Assembly: GCA_030688705.1 (NCBI GenBank) | Contig: JAUYJH010000001.1 | Span: 1-18,851 of the forward strand | Direction: 5' to 3' | Source of the DNA: Deltaproteobacteria bacterium | GTDB taxonomy: Bacteria > UBA10199 > SPLOWO2-01-44-7 | Length of the DNA stretch: 18,851 nt | Shown here: positions 1 to 7,700 of the stretch, piece after piece | Numbering within the stretch: the stretch's first letter is position 1 | How the letters are laid out: each line of letters starts with the position of its first letter | Notes under the pieces: generated by a model | Told to the model about the DNA's origin: nothing | What the model saw: the letters and a program-made list of their open reading frames with translations, nothing else | The model's database searches: none | Position numbers and translations under genes: made by a program

Positions 1-1834
1 AAGGGGCATTCACCGTCACAAGGGAACTCAAAATCCGGCTCTCCTCCCCCTGCTGTCCATTCCACGCCGCCAGCACTTTTGCGCCGGCAGAGGCCAGCGC
101 CGGATTAAGCTGGATGGGATATTCTCCGGCAGGCATGACAACCCGCGGTTCCATAGGCTCCAAAGAGAGACTGAAAGAGACAACATGGACCTGTGATGCC
201 GTGGAACGTTCCGCATCGGCGTGGGCCTCATAGGCGGCCACATATTCCAAAGGATAGGTTTGCGCCCCACCTTCCGCCCCCGCCACGCGATTGACCGCAA
301 GACGGGGTCTGCGCACGTGCAAATCGTCCGGCGCTTCAAAAACACGGGAGAGGCCGGGAACGATGTTTCCCCGGTTGACGGTGACCTCGGTCAATTTTAA
401 TTTTTCGTGCCCAATCTCATCGGAGAGTAAAAAACGGTCCGCTGTGGCCACCACATCGGGGTCGTAACAGCCCTCATGTATTTGCCGGTCGAGCGGGGCA
501 AAATCGTGGATACTGGAAACCGTCTGCGTCAAATCGTTCGCCAAAGAGACAACAATCCCCCCGACGGAGGGAAGCGCCGAGGAGACATTCTTGGCCACTT
601 CAAAAACAACGAGATATTGCTTTGTGGCCGAAAGATAAGCCAGTCTCGGTTTGCGCGCGTGACTCACATCGGCATTGGGGGCGCACTCGGCCAAGGCGGT
701 CGAAGGATCGGTGTAAATCGGAAAAATATCGCGATTGCCGCCGCGCGGATTAAAGGCAACCGGTATCACGCGCCCGTAAATGCTGAAGGCCCCCCTTCGC
801 GCCGCCTCGTGACAGCTGACAAAATCTTTGTTCGAATCCCACACCAACAGAAAAGCCCCCCCCGCGGCGCTCACGGCGGCATGTTCATTTTCAGCGAAGG
901 CCTGAACCTCGGAATCGTTTCGCGCCGCCTGTCCGGCGTTGGCCGAAGCAAACGTGATCTTGGAGAGCAAAATCCCCTCTTTCCAGTCGTTACTGACAGG
1001 CTCCAGTGTACCGGCATCGACCAGCATGCCCAAAATGACGCTGAAACCTTCTTCCGCGGGCCGGACCGCCTTACCCCTTTTTGTCCATGTAATCAGAAAA
1101 CGGCCGTCGCTGTAAGCGGCAGAGGGCTCGACATTTTCCTTGCAATCGGTCGGCGCGGAAAGGCCGGTCGCCTCGGCAAAGCCGGAAAAGAGGCACCCTT
1201 GCAAGGGGCGCGCCGCGCTGATTTTTTTGCGCGCCACGCGAACGGCGGTTCCCTCTTCACCGACCAGTTTCGCGTAGATGTCACCGGCGCCGCCGGCCCC
1301 TTTTTCATCCCAGACAATCAGATAATTTTTACGGACCGGATCAAAAGCGACCGCCGGTCTGGAACCTTTTCCCTCGTCCGCGGGATCGGTGCCGGTCAAA
1401 AAAGTTTTGGAACTCCCCAAAAGAAAACTCCGCAGAAATTCACAGTGGCGGCATTTTGTGAAAACCCATCGGCTGATTTTGAAGGGCCGAGGCTCCTCTT
1501 TGGAAAGCCTGAAAACGGGGTCCAGCGCGGCAGACTGATAAAGCTGTGAAATTTCTTTGGCGTTCAACCCCGTTTCTTTTTGAAACGCAGCCTGCCATGT
1601 TTTGGTGAGCGGTGAGACAAAATTTTTGGAGGAAGGTTTGAGCGCTAAGGAGTCGTATTCCCGCAGGGCGGAAGCTTTTGAAATATTTTCGGCCGACGCC
1701 GTGACGGGAACCGCATCCTGCGAACCGGGAAAATTCACCTGCGAATGCCCGCAAGAGACCAGAAAGAGAAGCACGAGAGATTGCCCCGCCCACCGGGCTC
1801 GCAATGACATCGTTTTTAATTTTTCATTTTTCAT
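1..1834 (-). CDS. Lipoprotein with repeated beta-propeller-like motifs (3' end outside window)
   Basis: One minus-strand frame stays open from the start at 1834 to the left edge, about 611 codons with no stop, so the C-terminus is missing. The N-terminus reads as a lipoprotein signal: a basic stretch, then QSLVLLFLVSC with lipobox LVSC (Cys28 from this start). An in-frame ATG at 1810 is an equally possible start (Cys20). Neither has a clear Shine-Dalgarno. I favour 1834 because it lies 4 bases after the stop of the upstream gene, as in a coupled operon. The mature part shows about seven recurrences of a motif like 'RPAVAFDP..NYLIVWDE', with hydrophobic strands and a Trp/Phe/Tyr, near residues 158, 234, 319, 395, 460, 510 and 579. 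This spacing suggests a seven-bladed propeller or a similar all-beta surface fold (inference). Function unknown. It probably resides in the outer membrane or periplasm. Confidence 0.85.
   Translation of the reverse strand, partial: MKNEKLKTMSLRARWAGQSLVLLFLVSCGHSQVNFPGSQDAVPVTASAENISKASALREYDSLALKPSSKNFVSPLTKTWQAAFQKETGLNAKEISQLYQSAALDPVFRLSKEEPRPFKISRWVFTKCRHCEFLRSFLLGSSKTFLTGTDPADEGKGSRPAVAFDPVRKNYLIVWDEKGAGGAGDIYAKLVGEEGTAVRVARKKISAARPLQGCLFSGFAEATGLSAPTDCKENVEPSAAYSDGRFLITWTKRGKAVRPAEEGFSVILGMLVDAGTLEPVSNDWKEGILLSKITFASANAGQAARNDSEVQAFAENEHAAVSAAGGAFLLVWDSNKDFVSCHEAARRGAFSIYGRVIPVAFNPRGGNRDIFPIYTDPSTALAECAPNADVSHARKPRLAYLSATKQYLVVFEVAKNVSSALPSVGGIVVSLANDLTQTVSSIHDFAPLDRQIHEGCYDPDVVATADRFLLSDEIGHEKLKLTEVTVNRGNIVPGLSRVFEAPDDLHVRRPRLAVNRVAGAEGGAQTYPLEYVAAYEAHADAERSTASQVHVVSFSLSLEPMEPRVVMPAGEYPIQLNPALASAGAKVLAAWNGQQGEESRILSSLVTVNAP
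1779..1806. repeat. Short palindromic element (ATTGC...GCAAT type) overlapping a gene start
   Basis: Outer arms ATTGC (1780-1784) and GCAAT (1801-1805) enclose an inner stem GCCC (1788-1791) / GGGC (1795-1798) with a 3-base loop. On the minus strand it begins TCATTGCGAGCCC and ends GGGGCAATC. From memory, this resembles a dispersed intergenic palindrome with ATTGCGAG and GCAATC ends seen in many bacterial genomes; this was not checked. Here it encodes the N-terminal residues just before the hydrophobic core of the lipoprotein signal peptide. Confidence 0.6.
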
Positions 1835-1838
1835 TTTT

Positions 1839-3731
1839 TTACGGTCCCACCGTCGTCGCCGTCCCTCTTCCATCATCGTCGTCATCATCGGAAGAACCGT
1901 TACCGTTGTTGCCGGGTCCGCCCCCGCCGGTGGCAGGTTCCCGGGGGTCTTTCTGATTATGCCGCCAGACGGCAAAGCCGCCGCCCGCGCCGGCCAACAC
2001 ACCGCCGATGACCGCCCAAAACCACCATTTTTCGTAAAGGGGGTCCTCCTCTTGTTTTTTTACTTCTCTTTTCGCCGGTGGATCAATGGCGACAAGAGCG
2101 GGAAGAGGTTCCTCCTCGGCGGCGGCCGCGGTCAAATCGGGATAGTCCCGCAACGCGGCCGACAAAACATGCCGGGCCTCTTTTGAAAGATCCAAAAAAT
2201 CGCCCTCTCCAAGACGCAAAAGGGAGAGAAGCAAGCCCCTGGCAAACGCGGGGCTCAATTTTCCGGAATCGACCCCCTCTTGGCTCATTTTTTCAAACTC
2301 GACCGATATCTTTAAGGCCGCCGGAGCGGACAAAGAATAGGGCTTGGCATAAGACACCCCATCTTGTTTTACAATCTGCTCTTGCACGGCAATTTGCGCC
2401 GCCTCTTCGGCGAGATTTTCGGGTGCCGCATCCAACCCCAAAAGATTGTCGCGGGTTGGGGCCGCGTAAAAATTAAATCTTTCCCAAGCCGGTCTTTTTT
2501 TAACATCAGAAAATATCCGGTCTGTCATCTCTTGTTCCATCGGAATTTCCAAAAGGGCGTGCAGACGCCTCGATAAAAGATCCCTTTTGCCCCCGTCCAA
2601 CGCCACTTTTTGCCGCCAAAGATTTTTCAGGGCAACCAGGCCCACGGATCGATCAAATCGCGCATGCATTATCTTGCGATGGGTCTCAATCTCTTCAAAG
2701 GTCGCCAAGGCTTCGCCACCCACTTCCCGCTGTCTGGCCCATGTTTCATGGGCATACCCTTTTTTTAAAACATCCATATCGCGAGAGGCGGCGTTTTCAT
2801 CCAGCATCGCGGCGGCCAATCGACGCTGATAAGGAATATCCAATTCACTCAAGGGTGTTGTGAGCGGAACAAGCGAGGGGATCCGCTCCGCCATTTTCTG
2901 CCGTTTTGACAATGCCGCCGCATGAAACAACAAACGTTTCGCAAGCCACGCGGAGACGGCAAACGAGGCGTCTTCCAGATCTTTCGGCGGCAAAAAAGGA
3001 TATTCCGAGAAAATGACGGAAGAGACTTCCCTGCGCAATTGTTCCAGCGCCTCTTTGGAATAGGCCGAGGCCGTGGCATAAAGGGCATTCATTTTTTCCA
3101 AAGGGGGTTTTTGTTGCGCGTCAGAAAAAAGGCCGGCAAATAAAGGCCCCGCGGTTTGCAAAGAGGCCATGGACAACTGGTTGTCGGCAATCTTTTGCAA
3201 AGAAGCTTCCATCGGAAGCAGAAAAGCGGCAAAGGCCTTCCATGATTCAAAATCTTCCCAATTTCCCCTCTCTTTCTCTCCATCCACTCCCCAAAACCAT
3301 CGCGCGAAATCGAGAGAGGGATTCGCGAAGGACCACATTTTGTCGTGAACATTTTTCAGAACAACACTTTTGGCTTTTTGCCAGTTTTCAGGAACGGAAC
3401 GGATGCCGCCCTTGTCAAAAACAAACAGCATTTTCAGGGCGAACCATTTTTCCGTCTGATCAGGCCGGACAGCTATTCCCGAAGCGGGGGCGTCGCGGTA
3501 GGCCTTGCAAAATTTTTTGCCGACAAAAACGGCCCCTTCTTGCAAGGTCAAATGATACTGATCGACGCAGGGCTGGCGCAGGTAGTCCATGGAATGATGG
3601 ATTTTTAGTTTTACCTGATGATCTTCCTCGGGGCCGCGATCCAGTGAGAGATGATCCACTTTTACAAGATCGAGCAGAGCAACAATCCGATCTGCTTCGG
3701 CGCGACTCACCCGATATCTTGGCGTCGACAT
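1839..3731 (-). CDS. Hypothetical protein with single C-terminal membrane helix and Gly/Asp-rich tail
   Basis: 630 residues, not recognised as a named family. Residues 1-565 are mostly charged and helix-prone, with no signal peptide or lipobox. An in-frame TGA four codons before the ATG (3741-3743) rules out a longer version without a frameshift. A KK.EEDPLYEKWWFW boundary leads into one membrane helix at about 568-589, rich in Gly/Ala/Val. A tail of about 41 residues follows, with a Gly/Asn stretch and six consecutive Asp. The 'PLYEKWWFW' helix followed by a low-complexity tail resembles the ends of many myxobacterial proteins, which normally carry a signal peptide. Without one the topology would be N-in/C-out. 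The TAA at 1839-1841 sits 4 bases before the proposed start of the downstream lipoprotein, so the two probably share a transcript. No strong ribosome-binding site is visible before 3731. Confidence 0.85.
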   Translation of the reverse strand: MSTPRYRVSRAEADRIVALLDLVKVDHLSLDRGPEEDHQVKLKIHHSMDYLRQPCVDQYHLTLQEGAVFVGKKFCKAYRDAPASGIAVRPDQTEKWFALKMLFVFDKGGIRSVPENWQKAKSVVLKNVHDKMWSFANPSLDFARWFWGVDGEKERGNWEDFESWKAFAAFLLPMEASLQKIADNQLSMASLQTAGPLFAGLFSDAQQKPPLEKMNALYATASAYSKEALEQLRREVSSVIFSEYPFLPPKDLEDASFAVSAWLAKRLLFHAAALSKRQKMAERIPSLVPLTTPLSELDIPYQRRLAAAMLDENAASRDMDVLKKGYAHETWARQREVGGEALATFEEIETHRKIMHARFDRSVGLVALKNLWRQKVALDGGKRDLLSRRLHALLEIPMEQEMTDRIFSDVKKRPAWERFNFYAAPTRDNLLGLDAAPENLAEEAAQIAVQEQIVKQDGVSYAKPYSLSAPAALKISVEFEKMSQEGVDSGKLSPAFARGLLLSLLRLGEGDFLDLSKEARHVLSAALRDYPDLTAAAAEEEPLPALVAIDPPAKREVKKQEEDPLYEKWWFWAVIGGVLAGAGGGFAVWRHNQKDPREPATGGGGPGNNGNGSSDDDDDDGRGTATTVGP

Positions 3732-3780
3732 GGACCGGAGTCATATAATGCGACCCCAGGGAAATCAATACCGGTTTTCT

Positions 3781-3847
3781 CTACCTGGTAGCGGAGGGGG
3801 GGTCCCCTACCTGGTAGCGGAGGGGGGGGCCCCTACCTGGTAGCGGA
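3781..3847. repeat. 26-bp direct repeat, three copies, each with an 11-nt palindrome
   Basis: The core CTACCTGGTAGCGGA starts at 3781, 3807 and 3833, an exact 26-bp period. The first two copies are followed by a G-run and a short C-run; the third ends in glycosyltransferase coding sequence. CTACCTGGTAG is itself a palindrome around a central T. The array lies partly between genes and partly forms the 3' end of the glycosyltransferase gene. Confidence 0.85.
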
Positions 3848-4550
3848 GTTTCCAGACCAGCCAGAGGGCCTCCCAAATAATCTTGCGGCTCATCTTGGAG
3901 GCGCCGGCGCGGCGCTCGGAAAAAACAATCGGTATTTCGGCAATGGTATAACCCCGCTTAAAAGCCCTAAAACTGGTCTCGATTTGAAAGCCATAGCCAT
4001 TGGTTTGAATAGAGGGAAGGTCGATATTTTTTAAACAATCGGCGCGCCAAGCCTTAAAACCACCTGTTGTATCAAAAATAGGCATTTTTGTGATAAATTT
4101 GGCATAAATATTAGCCGATTTACTCAAAAAAAGACGTTTTTTGCTCCAATTTTTAGTTTTTCCACCTGAAATATAGCGAGAACCGATTGCCAAATAGGAA
4201 CCTTGCTCTAATTCTTTCAAAAGTCGTGGAACATCGTTGAAATCATGAGAAAAATCGGCATCCATTTGAACAATGGCATCAGCCCCTTGCCGGAGTGCTT
4301 CTAGAAATCCGGCTACATAAGCCCTACCCAACCCCTCTTTCTTGGGCCTTGAAAAAAGCAAAAGCCGTGGAAATTTTGACACCATCTCTTTGACCAAAGG
4401 GGCCGTCCCATCGGGAGAAGAATCGTCCACCACCAAGATATGCAGATTATCAATAGGGAGTGAAAACAGGGCGGGAACAATGTTTACGATGTTTTCCCGT
4501 TCGTTGTAGGTGGGCAAAACGACAAAAGGTTTTGAAAAATGAAAGGCCAT
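3807..4550 (-). CDS. Polyprenol-phosphate mannose synthase-type GT2 glycosyltransferase
   Basis: 247 residues, typical of the compact DPM1/Ppm1-like class that transfers mannose (or another hexose) from a nucleotide sugar to a polyprenyl phosphate at the inner face of the membrane. Visible GT-A motifs: VVLPTYNEREN near residues 10-20, VVDDSSPDGT at 40-49, the metal-binding MDADFSHD at 96-103, GSRYISGG at 123-130, TGGFKAWR at 162-169, and GYGFQIE at 185-191 followed by IPIVFSERRAGASKM at 206-220. There is no C-terminal membrane domain. The start at 4550 is supported by AGGAGG 9 bases upstream. The last residues (about 236-247) and the TAG stop come from the 26-bp repeat array, so the native C-terminus was probably replaced. 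Base composition is more AT-rich than the flanking genes. The acceptor and exact sugar cannot be read from sequence. Confidence 0.93.
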   Translation of the reverse strand: MAFHFSKPFVVLPTYNERENIVNIVPALFSLPIDNLHILVVDDSSPDGTAPLVKEMVSKFPRLLLFSRPKKEGLGRAYVAGFLEALRQGADAIVQMDADFSHDFNDVPRLLKELEQGSYLAIGSRYISGGKTKNWSKKRLFLSKSANIYAKFITKMPIFDTTGGFKAWRADCLKNIDLPSIQTNGYGFQIETSFRAFKRGYTIAEIPIVFSERRAGASKMSRKIIWEALWLVWKLRYQVGAPPSATR

Positions 4551-4575
4551 AAGATGCCGCCTCCTACCAGTTTTC

Positions 4576-4588
4576 TCTCAAATTGAGA
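4576..4588. promoter_or_regulatory. Small palindrome between divergent genes (possible operator)
   Basis: TCTCAAATTGAGA is a 13-base palindrome around a central A. It lies 26 bases upstream of the glycosyltransferase start and about 100 bases upstream of the divergent sigma-54 promoter. It could be an operator or chance; nothing else in the window repeats it. Confidence 0.25.
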
Positions 4589-4653
4589 ACAAAAATCGAA
4601 AAGAGGGTTTTTTTATACTCCAAGCCCCCTATCAACATAAATTATATATTTAA

Positions 4654-4674
4654 AATCAAATAGTTATAAAGTGG
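4654..4674 (+). promoter_or_regulatory. Upstream element: IHF-like site plus TAAAGTGG box
   Basis: AATCAAATAGTTA (4654-4666) fits the IHF consensus WATCAANNNNTTR at every defined position. It is followed directly by TAAAGTGG (4667-4674). The same AATCAAATA and TAAAGTGG blocks occur before the paralogue (11810-11818 and 11833-11840). TAAAGTGG is exactly 5 bases before the -24 element in both. The AATCAA block is 10 bases (about one helical turn) farther out in the second copy, which matches the IHF consensus only partly. Role in activator binding or DNA bending is inferred. Confidence 0.5.
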
Positions 4675-4679
4675 GTACA

Positions 4680-4695
4680 TGGCATATTGATTGCA
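4680..4695 (+). promoter_or_regulatory. Sigma-54 (RpoN) promoter for the 2343-residue protein
   Basis: TGGCATATTGATTGCA matches the -24/-12 consensus TGGCAC-N5-TTGCA with one mismatch. GG (4681-4682) and GC (4693-4694) are separated by exactly 10 bases. Taking C4694 as -12 places transcription start near 4706. A sigma-54 promoter implies an AAA+ enhancer-binding activator encoded elsewhere. Confidence 0.85.
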
Positions 4696-4718
4696 ATCCC
4701 TTAAGGATGGTCCCATTT

Positions 4719-7700
4719 ATGAATGTTTCTAAGCTATACAGCATTTTAGTTTTTTCCCTATTTTGGGGGATGGTCGCGTCGACAGCGCATGCGGATATCG
4801 TCCCTCCTCCGCCCGGCGGCGGCGGTAGCTGCACCAACACCGGTCAATCATGCACCCCTATCGACACAAAAGATGCCTGTGAAAGCACAACTGGAACACT
4901 CTATCGTTGTTGGATGGGCTTTTATTATATAAATACCTGCGTTCGAAACTGGCTCAACAACGGCACAGTTTGTACTTCCGATGGCAATGCCTGCACGGAT
5001 GATATCTGTAGTAGCGGCGTCTGTACGCACCCGAACGACAACACCAATACCTGCTCCGACGGCAATGCCTGTACGCAAACCGATTCCTGCCAAAACGGCT
5101 CCTGCACCGGAAGCAACTACAAAACCTGTACCGCGAGCGACCAATGTCATAGAGCCGGGATTTGTGATCCGGGAACGGGCCAATGTTCCAATCCCCCGAA
5201 AAATGACTACACCGTGTGCAACGACGGCAACGCCTGCACAACAGTGGATGCCTGCATCGGCGGAACCTGCACCGGTTTTGATCCCAAAGTCTGCACCGCC
5301 AGCGATCAGTGCCACGATGCCGGAAGCTGCAATGTGAGTACAGGAGTCTGCTCCAATCCCTCCAAAGCAAATGGGACCGCCTGCAATGACAGCAACAGTT
5401 GTACCGTCAACGATCAATGCACCAGCGGCACCTGCAGTGGAACAACGGATTCCCGCATCGGCACCTCCTGCAGTGCAGGGACCGGCGCCTGCCAAAGATT
5501 TGGGACCTATATTTGCAGCGGCGGAGCCGTTATTTGCAATGCCACAGCCGGCTCTCCCACAGCGGAGATTTGCGACAATGTCGATAATAACTGCGATGGC
5601 AATGTGGACGAAAACGTCACACAGGCTTGTTATACAGGCCCACTTGGAACGGAAGACATGGGAAAATGCCACGGAGGAACAGCAACATGCACCAATGGTG
5701 TTTTTGGAGCCTGCATCGGTCAGGTAACTCCCGGGTTGGAGCGGTGCAATGACGGCATCGACAACGACTGCGACGGAACTGTTGATGAAGATTCGACCAA
5801 CTTCGGCCAAAGTTGCACCGTGGGTGTTGGTGAATGTGCCGCCACCGGAACCTATGTCTGTAAGTGGAACAAGCTCGGAACCATCTGTTCCGCCACAGCA
5901 GGAACCCCCGCCGCCGAAATCTGCGACGGCCTTGACAACGACTGCGACGGACAATCTGACGAAAACCCGGTGGCCCTCTGCACCGACAACAACGTATGCA
6001 ACGGTGCCGAAACCTGCTCGGGAGGGACCTGTGCTGCCGGAACAGCACTGGACTGCAACGACGATAACGCCTGCACGTTTGATTCTTGTGACCCGATCAA
6101 CGGTTGTAACAACGCGTGCGAAGCCGACGGTTTTTCGCCCCTTGAGGGAAAATTTTGCAACGGCTGTGCCGTCGTCAATTGTATGCCGGGAGAGACACGA
6201 TCCTGCATGCTCCGATACGCCAACCCCTGCAAAACGGGGCAAGAAACCTGCAACGCCTCCGGAAACTGGGAAGATTGCAGCTCCATCAATGTCGCCAATG
6301 GGACGATTTGCGAAGATGGCGATGCCTGTACGGAAAATGACTCCTGCCAAACCGGGACTTGCACCGCAGGAAACCAATTAAATGTCGATGACAACAATGC
6401 TTGTACCACTGATTCTTGCGACCCGGTCTTCGGTGTCCAAAATGTCGCCATCAATCCAGACGATGACAACGCCTGCACCGCTGACTCCTGCGACATTTTG
6501 TTCGGTGTGCAATATGAAAATATAAGTCCCGACGATGGCAATGTTTGTACCAACGACTCCTGTATCCCATCTACTGGTCCTCTTCATGCCAATGTTAATC
6601 CCGACGATAACAACGCCTGCACCACCGATTCTTGCGATCCTGTAAACGGCGTGCAATATGCATCGATCGATCCCAAAATCGGAACCGCCTGTTCTGCCGG
6701 TGAAGGACTCTGTGCCGGCCAGGGAAATTGGATTTGCGACAGCGCTTCGGGTGCCATCTCCTGCAATGCCACCACCCAGCCCGACGGAGCCTCCTGCGCC
6801 GATACCGACCTCTGCAATGGTTTGGAAACTTGTCAAAGTGGTATCTGTACGGCAGGCGCTTCATTAAACTGTAACGACAACAACGACTGCACCGCCGATT
6901 CCTGCGACACCGCACAAGGCTGTATTAATGAAGCGCTTCCCGTCGGCACACCTCTGGCGGACGGTAGAAAATGTAATGGCATCCCTGTCTTCTGTCTGCC
7001 GGGTGAAACCCAAGTTTGCAATCTGGCCGACACCTCCAACTCCTGCGTCACCGGCCAGATGCAATGCGCCAATGGAAACTGGGGAGAATGCCAGCCGATA
7101 CCGATTGCCGACAATACTTCCTGCTCCGACGGCAATGCCTGTACGGAAAATGACTCCTGCCAGACGGGGGTCTGTGTTGCTGGGACACCTCTCTCATGTG
7201 ATGACAGCAACGTCTGCAATGGAACGGAAACCTGCGATCCGACCTCCGGCTGTAAGGGAGGCACACCGCTTATTGTCGATGACAACAACGCCTGCACCAC
7301 CGATTCTTGCGATCCTGTAAACGGCGTGCAATATGCATCGATCGATCCCAAAATCGGAACCGCCTGTTCTGCCGGTGAAGGACTCTGTGCCGGCCAGGGA
7401 AATTGGATTTGCAATACCCAATCCGGAGCGGTCTCCTGCAATGCACAGGCGGCTGCCGACGGCGCCTCTTGCTCCGATGCAAACCTTTGTAACGGAGAGG
7501 AAGTTTGCGGCGGCGGCTCGTGCCAGGCCGGCACGTCTCTCTCTTGCGGCGACGACAATCCGTGTAACGGCGAGGAATCTTGCGATCCCAATACCGGCTG
7601 TGCCGAGGGCAATCCGTTAGCCGACAGAACTCAAGTCACTCTCTTTGGTATCATTAACTACTGCGATGGCGGTCTCCCAAGAGTCTGCCCCGCCAGTGTC

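Noticed and set aside
476..1549. Plus-strand open frame of 357 codons
   Set aside because: It lies opposite the lipoprotein frame, which has a signal peptide, lipobox and repeated motifs. The plus-strand product is Arg/Gly-rich with no recognisable feature, so it is a shadow.
3732..3780. Sigma-70 promoter upstream of the 630-residue gene (TTGATT ... TATATG on the minus strand)
   Set aside because: The spacing is only 15 bases and both boxes are poor matches, so I do not annotate it.
3781..3847. CRISPR array
   Set aside because: The repeats are only 26 bp apart start to start, so there are no unique spacers of normal length, and there are no cas genes.
4848..6377. Minus-strand open frame of 509 codons opposite the giant gene
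   Set aside because: The product is Ala/Gly/Val-rich and arises because the repeated Cys/Asp/Asn codons of the plus strand leave no stops in that antisense frame. There is no ribosome-binding site or independent signal.
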